Origin: Oxyruncus cristatus
Lineage: Eukaryota; Chordata; Aves; Passeriformes; Cotingidae
Length of the DNA: 64,000 nucleotides
NCBI GenBank assembly: GCA_013399855.1
Contig: VXAY01005963.1
Span: 13,359-77,358, forward strand
Direction: 5' to 3'
The notes below the pieces were generated by a model, which was not told the origin of the DNA, made no database searches, and saw only the letters and a program-made list of their open reading frames with translations. This document shows positions 40,281 to 51,214 of the stretch, piece after piece. Position 1 is the first letter of the stretch. Every line of letters starts with the position of its first letter. Position numbers and translations under genes: made by a program.

Positions 40281-43200
40281 AAAAAAGTTTGTTTTGCACA
40301 AGGCAATCTGTGCATTTAAAGAATGTTGCTGGAAAGTAGGAAGCCCTACAAAAAACCTTAGATTTTCTTTAGAATTGAAGGGCTTAAAACTTCTGTCAGG
40401 AAATATCCAGTGTTTGCCATTAAAAGGTCAACTTGTGATGAGCCGTAAGTGGTACCTCACCTGAGATATTCCTGTGTTACCTCAGGCCCCAACAGACCAT
40501 CTGACGCAGCTCTAGAGGTATCATTTGGGAATGGTTTATGTGTAAGTGCTGGATGGGAATGAACGGTTCCTACTGTAGTACCTACAGCATAACATCCCGA
40601 ATACTGGTCCATGATGTGTGGCACTGCTTTCCTGAAGACAAACTATGAGTACTGCAGATCAGGATTAAGGGGGAGTAAAAGGCTGTGCCCAGTGTCTTGC
40701 TGTGCACTTGCAGTGCCTCTACAGTGGTCTCTTCCTTGACACCGTGGAGCACCTAACTCTCTTTCATAACTCAGCATGTCTTCCTTCAGGATCACCCTGA
40801 GATAAGTAGTTAGCAGTATGGTTATCTTCACCCTTAATTGTTCCTAACTGAACAGTATATTCCTGCAACTATAGGCTCTACTTCACAAGTTTGCAATTGC
40901 TCCCTGTCCTATTTGCTGACCCCTAGCAGCCTGTATAACCATAAAAGATGTGCCAAATTTAGAGAGGTTGGGATTTGGTGTTTCTTTTCCCCAGAACCTA
41001 TAAATTATCAACTATTTTTGAGTAACATATTTTACTGAGACATATTTCACTGGAAAATACTTCCATCTCCCATGTCTCACTACCCGAGACCTATTTTGTC
41101 AAAAAGCAACGGAACAGAAATCCAAATGAGCTTTGTTTCACTATACTGATCACCTGCCACATAATTCTATTTCAAAAAGTATTTTGAAATGTCTGCTTCT
41201 GTCTAGATATACTTGTAGGACTATCACAGTGTAATCCAAAAAAAGTGTTGTAGCTATGTGAAGTTACCTTCTGGTAAATTTTCCCCCTTTTGTTGGTTTG
41301 TTTTTTTTTTTTTTCTCCTAGGTCATTCCTAGGACTTGCCTCACCAGTTTTCTTACTTTCAGGTAAACTTAATTTTAATTTGTATACCTCTCAGCACAAT
41401 CACTAAGTTCATGTTCCAGTGAATGAAATGGCTCAAATCTAGGGGGGAAAGCATCATCATCATCATTAAGGGGAGAAGAAAATGGCCTCAGCTATTAGTA
41501 ATCTTTGGTCAGGCTGTAAGATCTGATGTAAAGTTTGCTTCTTCAGTTGAAACTTTCTTTTTTCAGGCATGCACAGCTGACAAATGAATGCATCATGAAT
41601 ATATGTACTGGGGCATTTGCCTGCCTACTGAGTGTCTCTTTTCTTCACTGAGAGGTGTCAATCCAAAGGGCAGTAAACACACAGCTATTCTTGCCCGAAA
41701 CGTGTCCCCCTTCATCATTTCTCCCCAGACTCCTGCACCTAAGAAGACCACAACTCTCAAGTTGAGGTGTCTTGTTCCATTCAGACTTTTGGAAGCAGTG
41801 CCCTGATGTTATCTTCTACCTGTAAAGTACAGCTTCCTTCACTTTAGCAGAAATCTTAGAGCCTTCCCCTGGTAAGTTGAAAAGAACAGCTAGAACCTTT
41901 CTCTATAGGAACTAATGGGGGTAGGTATTTTGTTTACCCTTCTTCCAAAAGACTCTAGGGATGATGGGATGTCTCTGTATATGGGGAACAGCTTTACATT
42001 TACTCAGATAAGTGGAAAACACTCAATTTTCTCCCACTCTCTGGAGAAGAGTTTTGGTTCTTCCAGTTATTTACTAGGAACTAGGGGCAACCAGAATATT
42101 ATGATAAGCATTCATGTTCACAGTCCTGTCTTCCCAAATAACCTTTTTCACCAAACATAAACCACACAAAACTTACACAGGAAAATTGGACAAAAACAAA
42201 ACACATTAAACATTTACACTATTTGTCGCAACACATATCAGGGGGAAATCTTGCTCAATGCAGATTTTGCTCTTAGCTAGGATTTTCAGTGTTTTACTTA
42301 TGTTTCCCACCTATCTTAATCCTGGTAGCGGTTTGTTTAAATAAGCTTTTCAGGTCACTGACTTATTTGCAAGTTGACATAAAAATGAGACTTCTTGAAC
42401 TGAACAAGAAACTCTACTCTCCCTTTCAAAGAAATATCCTTTTATGTATCAAACCAGAACAAGATAATGAAGACAGCAAGTTGTTTTAAAAAACAACAGC
42501 CACCTCCAATTCAAACCCAAAACAAATGACTATATGTAGACAGAGAAAACCTTCCTTCACACCAGAGTTGATCCTTCAATATTTAATCACATAAGTAGCC
42601 CCTTGCTTCAATTTATTTTCTATTAAATAATTTTTTAAATCTTATGATGAAACTGGTTTGACGTATTTTAGTTTTAATTCGGCTTCTCTTGTTCACATTG
42701 GTGAGTATGCAATATGACAAGCAGTCTCTGTTCAATATGACTACTCATGGAAGAGGTTAGATTGGTAGATTCATGTTAGAGGTAGCATAAAATGTTTTGA
42801 TGCAGACTCTCTTGGGTAAGGAAGAGTTATGGGAACATTAGCAATGACATACATCTTAGTGACTCTGCAAGAGAAAACCTAATGGTTCATTCAAATGTAT
42901 CAGATATGCAGCTAGTCTCTTCATGAACTGCATCACATCCAGAAACAGTGCTACAGGTGTAAATGTGTTTATATTTTAAAATTTTATCAGTATAATTTTT
43001 GTCTCTTGAAAAATGCTTCATAGAACACCTAATGTCTTAAAAATTGATTTCCTCATTCTTGTTGGAGGAAATTCAAGTTGTATATGACAGCTAATTATAT
43101 TTGGGGAAATTCAGTAATAATTATCATGGATTGGTGCAAAGTATCTTATTTCCTGGAGCTGGAATTGAGTGCATTTATAGAAAATAATTCTCTAAAAAGT

Positions 43201-45998
43201 TGTCTGTAGAAGATTCCAAGCATAGTAGGATGATGAAAAAATGGGTACTGTTGTGTCAAGGAGGTGATAACAGGAGGCAGGTAGCAGCTTTTTCACATCT
43301 TCACCTCCATTGATAATATATGCAGCAACTCATCATAAGGTAACTGATGTTAATTTATTAAAGCACACCTGTACAGGGCTGGAAGTCAGGTAACCAGACA
43401 AAAAGTATGTCTCTGCTTTTTCAACACAGCTACCCAGAGGCCTATATTTGCACAAATTTAGTTCTGGAGGCATCAGCAGGTTTAAATAAACCACCTACAG
43501 ATGTCTTGCTCCATATAAATCAAGGAGTTTATGTTTTTAAATCTGGACTGATTTAACTTGCAATCAGTGGCATGATCACACCTGGCACCAATAGTTGCCT
43601 CATGTTTATTTATAAATCACCTTGAGCAGATATTATTTTGTTTCTAAATTTATTCGTGTGGCTCAGTTACCTTTCTCATCTTGTGGAAGGCACACACACA
43701 TGCAAGCATGTATATGTACGCATGCTCACTTTGTGAGAAAACTTAGAAGACAAACCTGCACAATTAACAGTCCTACTTAAGTAGCAGACAGTCAAAATGA
43801 AAAGTTCTTTCTTTGTTCCTTTGAACAGGTACACTGAGAGTTGATTTATATACATTATGAGAAAGGAAAACATAGTAACATATTGTTACTAATGCTGTGC
43901 CCTGGCTTAAAAACCACAGTGTCAGTCCTGAGGTGAAACGGGGATTTAGCATGCACTAAGGCTAATTGAAAAGATGGCTGTACTTCTCCTTAAAATCTTT
44001 CAGCAGTTTCTTGACAAGACTTACTGGAAGCAAAAAGTCCACCTGCCTCCTGTTTCATCAGTGGTTGTGACAGTAAAATTCTTGGCTCTTGTAGGTAAGA
44101 GAACAAAATGAAGCCAAGCGCTCCAAGTTGCACCTTTCAGACCTTCACCTCTGCATTGGTGTCCTCTCTGGTCAGGAAATATCTAGTCCCTCCTCTCATC
44201 CCCAGCTCAGGATCATCACCTGAGCAGCTGTACCTCAGTGCTGCTTTCAAGGACCAACCACATCTATCTTTTTGTAAGACAAACTCAGTATCTGCTGGAG
44301 CAGGACTCACCAATGACGCTAGGCAGATCCCAGGGGAATCTAACCACTGCAGATACAGGCCCATTCTCCTCAATCACAGGACACATCTCCTCTGAGTCCA
44401 GAGAGAATTCACAACACAAGGACAAAATTTTCCATTCAAGTGCACAGTTCTTGCAGGGACTTCTCATCTCTCTCTTTTCCATCTAATAAGTTACTTGAAA
44501 AAAATGTCTCTCTGTTCAAAGGGAGGTTTATGACATTGTTTCTGACTAAATTTTTAACATGGTCTCTTTTCCTATTTACTCCCCATTGCCTTCTTGCATC
44601 AAGACCTAGCCTGAACAATATGTCTTTAGAAGAAAGGAGATCTGAAATAAATACAGAAACAGAAATGGACGAACAACTAATTCTGTGAGTGGCTGTTGAA
44701 GAATGGAAGAAAGTGGTTTACTGAAGTTTAGTGCTTCCAGGAAAATAAAGACAGAAAGACTTCTCAATCTGAGAAAAAAGACCAAAGATTTAGGTATGTA
44801 TAAGGTTATTTTAATTAGTGATGTTACCTGTGGCTCAGAAGAATGATGAAAAAAGGCCCTTAAAAAAAATCTTGCCTCAGCAGAGCTTGACTACTTGAAA
44901 GCAATACTGTCTAATTTTTAGAATGGGTGACAGAACTACTGAGGCACTGACAGCAAGGACCAGAACTCTACTTTGCTTTCCTCTGCCCTGAGTTGAAAAA
45001 AACACATGTGAGGTGGGAATTCAGAATCTTCTAGTTATCTTGACCCCAAAGTTACAAGGACTAGCAGTGGCTAGCTGAAGATCTCACAAGACATTCCAAC
45101 ATTTCTGGCAGAAGGATTTTTATGCAGGTGTTGACCTTGGCACAAATGATGTAGGAATGGTAAAGCTAGATTTGGTCAACTGTAGCATAAATTGCTACAG
45201 GATGCTTTCTACAAAGGGAGGGTTGCAGCTCTGACACGGAAAAAAACCCTCCTTCAGTCAAAGCAGCATTGCATTTTCTCCTGACATGATCTGCTGCCTC
45301 TGGTAACTATCAGTCTGTATCACAACCCCACCCCTGCAAAGAACATGTTACGATTGTCATGGGTTCACTTGTTCTAAAAAACTAAACATGGAATTTCCCT
45401 TCCCCCTACCCCACTGTGTGGAAGGGATGTTTGAATGGGCAGGCTGGTTTTGCCTTGGGTATTTGACTAACACAAAAGAACTGGCCAGCAGATTGACATT
45501 CCAGGCTGATGGCCTGGGAAGGGGCTAGGAGACTCTTTTCTTTGTTTTTTTTTTTTCCCTCTCCCGGAGTGGGGGGAACAAGGCACAGTTCATGGTTGTG
45601 GGAACTGAGGGAAGGGGTGCATTGGAAAAGCAGGGAGGCTGCTTTGTTCTCAGCCTCTCAGCTGGTTTTTTTTCCTCTGGCCCCGGCTTGCTGGCACCCT
45701 GTTTCTACCCTTTCCCTCCCTTCCCAGGTGGATCTATTTGGACTTCATCAGAGAGGAACTATTTGGAAAAAGAATCACCTTTGTTTTTCCCTCCCTTGGC
45801 TCTCCTGTTTTTGGCAGCGCTTTTGTGCCCATCAGCAAAGAAAGGAGAAGTCACACGGCCAGCTGCAGACACCGTGAGTCCCATTTGGGAAGAACCCTTC
45901 TTTCTCTTTTTTCCCCTTTCTTGTGAGGGGAGGAAAAGGCTCCATTTCGGCTCCCCCAGCACACCCGGGGCACCCACTTGGCGATTGCCAGAGCCCAA

Positions 45999-46014
45999 CA
46001 GCGCCCCCTGCTGG
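45999..46014 (-). promoter_or_regulatory. CTCF-like motif 1 inside the solo LTR
   Basis: The minus strand reads CCAGCAGGGGGCGCTG, an excellent match to the CTCF core consensus CCASYAGRKGGCRS. It lies in the 3' part of the U3 region, upstream of the AATAAA signal. The neighbouring bases (CCAA on the plus-strand left side) are also shared with the second copy 58 bases away. Confidence 0.65.
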
Positions 46015-46056
46015 CCAACACCGAGTAGTGCAGGCTCTGCGCCTCCAGAGATCCAA

Positions 46057-46072
46057 CAGCGCCCCCTGCTGA
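46057..46072 (-). promoter_or_regulatory. CTCF-like motif 2 inside the solo LTR
   Basis: The minus strand reads TCAGCAGGGGGCGCTG, differing from motif 1 only in its first base. It has the same orientation and lies 58 bases away. The preceding plus-strand bases (tccaacag) match motif 1's context, so the pair probably arose by an internal duplication in the LTR. Confidence 0.6.
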
Positions 46073-46573
46073 CTGTGGTTGGAATTGCACCAAAAGGCAC
46101 AAACTGAACTGTTTACTTTTTATTGAAGGGGATTTTGGGGTATAGGATTATTGTTTGGTTCAGGCTTTGTTTTGTGGTCTCTTGTTGTTCTGCCAATACG
46201 CATATATCCTTTAATAAAGAGCTGTTATTTTTCCTTTCTCCACACCTCCTCAATTGGAGCCTCTTAATTTCGGATTTACAATGGCTTAGAGGGAGGAGTT
46301 TTGGTCTTCCTTATAACTCATCCTCCTTAGCAAAACACTTTTGTCTCATTAAACTGAGACAATGGTAGCTCCACTCACTGTCAACAATTAGGAGTTTTGT
46401 GTATGTACAGGGAAGGGAGAATACAGTCAAACATCTGATTAACTAGAGTTACATTGGAAAAGGACTTGAGCCAACTCAGATGCCTCTAAGGAAAACAAAA
46501 AAGATCAGCCAATGTTATCTATCTCCACTTAAGCTTGTATTTTCTTATAGAACATACCTAGCATTGTGAGTTC

Positions 46574-46609
46574 TAGACCTCTAACTAGTTATAGACCTCT
46601 AACTAGTTA
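46574..46609 (+). repeat. Perfect 18-base tandem duplication
   Basis: The unit tagacctctaactagtta occurs twice, back to back with no mismatch, about 210 bases beyond the solo LTR. Confidence 0.95.
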
Positions 46610-47049
46610 TAATAGGATTAATACCATTAATGCAATACTAGTAATATAATTAAAAAAGTGACTAAACAAAAAGATAATACCCTCACAAAACTGCAAGCTA
46701 TGGCATAGCAAGAACTATGATTTCATTAAGAAGATAGTATTGAAAAAAATTTTCTTTTTCTTTCATAAACCACAAAATTCTAAGCTACTCTAGCGACTCA
46801 AAGATTATGTGAGTGACTTATACACATGCAAATCGCAGAGATTTTTTTATCCAGGAATTACTATTGCGTGCTGTAGGCAGCAAAGTTTTACTTCTCATAC
46901 ACCAATTAAATGCAAAATGCTCCTGAGTTTTTAAGTGAAATTGATTTCAGCAGCTGGAAGAAGTTCTCACTTTGCAATGCTATTAATTTAGTTATCCATT
47001 TATCTTCAAGGTGCTCTCCAAAGAGCTACAAATTGTATATATTCTCCTT

Positions 47050-47100
47050 AAAAAAAAAAAACCAAAAAACAAAAAACCCCCCATATATATATATATGTAT
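47050..47100 (+). repeat. A/C-rich tract followed by (AT)n
   Basis: Poly-A with CC interruptions and a terminal C run, then an AT repeat of about 18 bases. An (AAAC)n stretch follows at about 47119-47139. Confidence 0.85.
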
Positions 47101-48280
47101 TATCAAAAGGAAGATCAGAAAAACAAACAAACAAACAAATTGAATTGAAAAAATTTTAGGGTAATAAAACAGTTTGCAAGAAAAAAAAAATCTTTAAACA
47201 TGCAGTCTACATTTTAAGTTACTGAATCAGATTTTGATTTCATGGCTTGCTTTCAGTCAGCTTAACAGGAGTATCCTACATAGTTGACAAAATATTTTGA
47301 AAATGTGCCCTATTTCCAGGTTCTTATCTCAGACATATTTTATGTGTGTCATCACAGTCACTCTTTCTCAGAACATCCTAGTCTTTACTATGCTAACTTT
47401 ATTATTACCATGATCTATCGATGTATTACTGCTGAAATTTAATACACGACATAAAGTTCCAAATCCTAAAGCTAATTACTTCTTACTTCACATGCTCAAC
47501 ACAAAGCTGTTTTGTACAGTACATGACTGACTTCATAATTCATTTGAGGAAACAGACTGACTAAGCCAAATTCTTGACTAACAAAAGCTGTGCAATTTCA
47601 GGAACTGAAAAGAGTTACATCTAAATTCAGCATGCCACTAATTCACGTGTTTCCCTTGTCAAATTCAAATCTCATAAATGTTATCAGCACAACCCAAGAA
47701 AATGAGTCTTAATTTAGATTTACCTGCTTTGTGTCCAGTAGTTTCACCCTATTAAAATGCAAACTTCCTAGATCACCCTTCTTAGCTGTTCTGAACTTGT
47801 ATTCTTATGTTGGATCCTATTTTTCTGTTTAGTGCATTTCACAATCTTGAGAGAAGACATGAGATATTTGGGAACTAGACTCTCCATCAAAACCGTGAAT
47901 TTTGGCTCCTTGATATCCTTAACACTAACTTGCTTTCATTTTATAAGATACGATATATTCACTTTCAAACCACATTGGTTTCAAAGAAAAAAATAAAAAA
48001 ATGAGAAGCTGCGTGTGAAATGTTTAGTGAGGTTTAATTTCCTTCCTGTGTCTGCTGAATTTTTACAGCCTAATGAAAAAATATGAAACACAAGTAAAGG
48101 AAGAAAGGTGAGCCAATCTCACCATCACTCCATGAATTAGAAAGATTTTGTTATGTGACAATATGATCATCATCAGATGCGAGAGCTTTTATCTACAAGT
48201 ATGAAATAACTGTTACCGTATCACCGTGACAAATTCCATTTATATTACATTTACCTCAGGAATCAATAAGAACAGTCTAT

Positions 48281-48371
48281 TTAAAACAAAACAAAGCAAA
48301 ACCAAACCAAAAATCCCACATAATAAAACAAAACAAAACAAAAAAAAAAAACCAAAAACCAAAACACCCCA
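48281..48371 (+). repeat. A/C-rich low-complexity tract
   Basis: AAAAC and AAACC units, almost without T or G. It is the complement-strand version of the T/G-rich tracts elsewhere in the window. Confidence 0.85.
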
Positions 48372-49247
48372 AAGCAGAGAGTTTATGGACCAGCTGCTTC
48401 TCTTTAAGTCCAACCATTTCAGTATTGATGCAGCATAGCTAGAGCATGATGTAATCTGAAGTGTCAGCAGAATATACCCTGGTTGATATTAAAAATATGT
48501 AGGGGTCTAGCCTCTCATCTCTGAATGTGCATAATTCCCATTGGTGGGAAAGCGAGTTGCTCACATGCAGAAAAGAAGATAAAGTAGATTAAATGACAGT
48601 AGTGGATAGAGATGTAAGTTCTACTAAAGAGAGTGATTTTCTTAATATTTGCTTGTTCTCACTACAACACAGCATCTAGTTTTAAAAATTGAAGATAATA
48701 AAGAATAGCCTTCTAATGTTTCTTGTTTACTTCTATATGATCCTATGGAGATGGAAATCATTCTTTTATTCCAGTTCTTCTGTTCGGTCTCTCCATCCAT
48801 TCATCCAACCATCCATCCACTCCTTCCCCTCCTTCCTAGTTTACTGTCCAATATGCATGCATGGAGATATTTGTTTTGTATACAATTAACTATCTATTTA
48901 ATAGAAGGTTTTCTTGTTTTAAATGTTGCAGGGAGAAGAAAATAGATGTAATAAAGGCTGCATCTTATAAAGAGATGTGCAATACACATGTACACAGGCA
49001 CATAGAAAGTATAATGACATTTATTATCTAGCCAGTTGCTTAAGAGGATGGCACAATATTATACCACTCTGAACGCCAAGCAACAATGAATATCTTTAAA
49101 GTGATAAATCTGTCTCAATGTCATGGGAACACGACTGTCACTAGACATTACTCTGCATCTCTCTGTTTCTTCATATATCCTAAACTGCCTATTTTTACAT
49201 AATTCAACACATTTAATAATGTAGAAAATCAATTAATATTTACTGAC

Positions 49248-51214
49248 CTGTCTCTGCTTCTCCGTGATGGGAACGCAGCATTACAGCCAGCCACTGTGCA
49301 GACATGCATCTCTTTTAAATGAACATTTCGGTAGTGAAGCTTCACACTGTAGGAACTCTTGAAACTTTTCTTGCAAACATAGCAGATCTTGGGATCTGGG
49401 CTGGAGCACATTTCAGCTTCTGGGGAGAACTTCTGAGGGCTGCTGTAGTTGAATGTAGAAGTGAAACTTTCATGTAGAGCAGCCATACTGGCACTGCCTC
49501 CGTTGTACAGTCCATATTGGCTCATATAGAACATATCATATGTAGGGTCTGTATACTCTTCCTTCACCTTAATGACATCCTGGTTGGAAGAGTCATTGTG
49601 GTTTTCATCTGGTCTGTCACTGTGCATCGTAGATTTTTCACCAGGTTCATGGAGGCGATCATCGCCTTCCATGGATTCCTCACACAATTTGGGCTCTGAT
49701 GACTCTGACTCATTTTCATAGTCTCTCTCATGCTCCTGGTCTTCTGATGTCATGCTGTCTGCCCTTCTTATGTCTGGTCTGGAAATGCATCTGCTTCTGT
49801 CATTTTTGGAAAAGTCTTTCACAGACAGGCCTGGGCTCATTTCCTCCTGAGAATGGCAGTGATTGTCATGACCAATGTCATTCACCATCGTGCTGCTGTC
49901 ATTCACCTCTTCATCTTCATCATCAAACTCATCAGCAGTATCGATAACTTCCTTTTCAATTTTAACTGGCATGCTCGATTTCCTTGGCTTCTTCTTGGGG
50001 GCAAGGTCTGCATTAGGCTCTGGGGTGGGCATCAACACTGAAGGTACTGATGACTCTGAAGGAGCAGGAGGATGCTGCTCCATGCCACTCACTGCTGGTA
50101 TTATTGGACTGGTAGGGAGTGAGGTTGGAGGACTCACCATCTCTCCAGGAGTAAGTAAATTTCTGTAAAAAGGAGGAACAGGTTGGACAGTCTTTAAAGC
50201 CGGGAAGACCAGCTGACTAGGAAGAGGGTTCTGCAGTACAGGGTCTAGAGGGGGAGTGGTAAACCCCATCGGTGGACGCCCAGGACTTGTTAAAGTTAGG
50301 CTGGATTTTGTACTTGCTATGACGGGAGTGGCAGCACCCGATGTAGCACGAATTAGATCTTTGTCACGGTTATTCCTTAGCATAGGCATGTGGAGTCGGG
50401 GATTGGGGTTAGCGCTGTGGCGATTGCGGCTTCTGAGAGAGCTGAAAACCATGTTGCAGCCTTCAATGGTGCATCGGTGCTTGATTTTCAGGTGTACAGC
50501 ATTGTAGTGGATTTTAAGTGTACCTTTGTCATAGAAAGTTTTGCCACATGCATTGCAAAACACTCTTCCTTTCCTTGAGGCTGACCCCATTCTCCTCATT
50601 CTGTGAATTCGGAACGAGCTTTTAGTGTGTTCTGTTTTTGATAAATCATTGACCGGCGTAGATGTCTGAACAGGAGAGACACAGGCTGGCTCAGTTTTGG
50701 GCTCAACATTTGTGATGCTGGTCAAAGCATTCCTGCTGGATGCTTGCTCATTCTTGAAAGGCGTAGGGGAAACTTCAGATTCACTGCTCTCATTATATTC
50801 ATTTTGGGTTGTAAGGCTTGGTTCACGGAGCCTCATTGCTGGCTGTTCCAGCAGGAGGCCATTTGGAGGCAGCCCCAGCAGTGGAGCAGAGACTGGATTT
50901 ATGTACTGGAATGGAAGCAGGAATGCAAGGCTATTTGGGATGTTTTCAAAATGATGAATGCTTGAAGGGTTGCTATTCTCCAGGTGAGCAAGGAGACTTG
51001 GGCTCCTGGTGCGATTATTGCTTTCAATAAAAGTCCTTATATCTGAATCTGTCTTTGAAGATGGCACAGCCACAGCCTGCCCTTCTTTTTCTTGAATTGC
51101 CATCAGCTCCACGATAGATTTCGTTTCTCCAAATCTCAGGAACTGCTGAAGGGTAATGATCTCTTCTTCCCTGGACATGATGGCCCAGCGGTCCAGCACC
51201 TTGCCTGCAGCATC
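49248..51214 (-). CDS. BNC2: Basonuclin 2, large zinc-finger exon (penultimate coding exon)
   Basis: This exon encodes 655 codons plus two bases of BNC2, a nuclear C2H2 zinc-finger protein linked to transcription and RNA processing in skin, mesenchymal and germ-line cells (family knowledge). It begins at a TCTAG acceptor (51216-51215) in phase 0, with [14 protein letters not shown] as the first residues, and ends at 49248 before a GTCAGT donor. Counting from the exon's first residue, the conserved [16 protein letters not shown] segment comes early. Zinc-finger pair 1 follows (Cys 220/223, His 236/241, then Cys 248/253 and His 266; 50390-50557). Next are a Pro/Ser-rich region, a basic PKKKPRK segment (residues 406-412; 49979-49999) and an acidic run. 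Pair 2 starts near residue 611, and its second finger is cut by the intron. Near-identity to human BNC2 as I remember it makes this call very safe; the paralogue BNC1 is less similar. No frameshift or internal stop is seen. The GTG codon at 51199 is not a start, because the frame continues to the acceptor. Confidence 0.97.

Larger units (their letters stand above)
45355..46361 (+). mobile_element. Solo LTR of an endogenous retrovirus (about 1 kb)
   Basis: The element starts TGTCATGG and ends CTGAGACA, giving TGTC/GACA terminal inverted repeats. An AATAAA signal (46213-46218) lies about 145 bases before the 3' end, where an R-U5 boundary is expected. The 5-base flanks, acgat and atggt, differ by two transitions, which could be a decayed target-site duplication. 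No primer-binding site, gag, pol or env follows, so this is a solo LTR left by recombination. It is clearly richer in G and C than the intron around it. Open frames inside it (for example 45592-46107) are incidental. The retroviral class was not determined. Confidence 0.75.
28791..49247 (-). other. BNC2: BNC2 last intron (20,457 bases)
   Basis: The intron begins with a GTCAGTAA donor at 49247 and ends with a pyrimidine-rich CAG acceptor at 28791. It interrupts the codon for Arg in zinc finger 4 after its second base. It contains no exon that I can support. Contents listed separately include a G4 motif at 30.3 kb, GA-rich tracts, several homeodomain-motif-rich stretches, a one-N assembly duplication at 40.25 kb and a solo LTR at 45.4-46.4 kb. 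Stretches not listed separately (for example 32.3-35.6, 41.0-45.3 and 46.6-49.2 kb) are AT-rich and I recognise nothing in them. Confidence 0.95.

Noticed and set aside
45592..46107. Plus-strand open frame of 171 codons
   Set aside because: It lies wholly inside the solo LTR and crosses the CTCF-like motifs. LTR U3 sequence of this kind is not expected to code.
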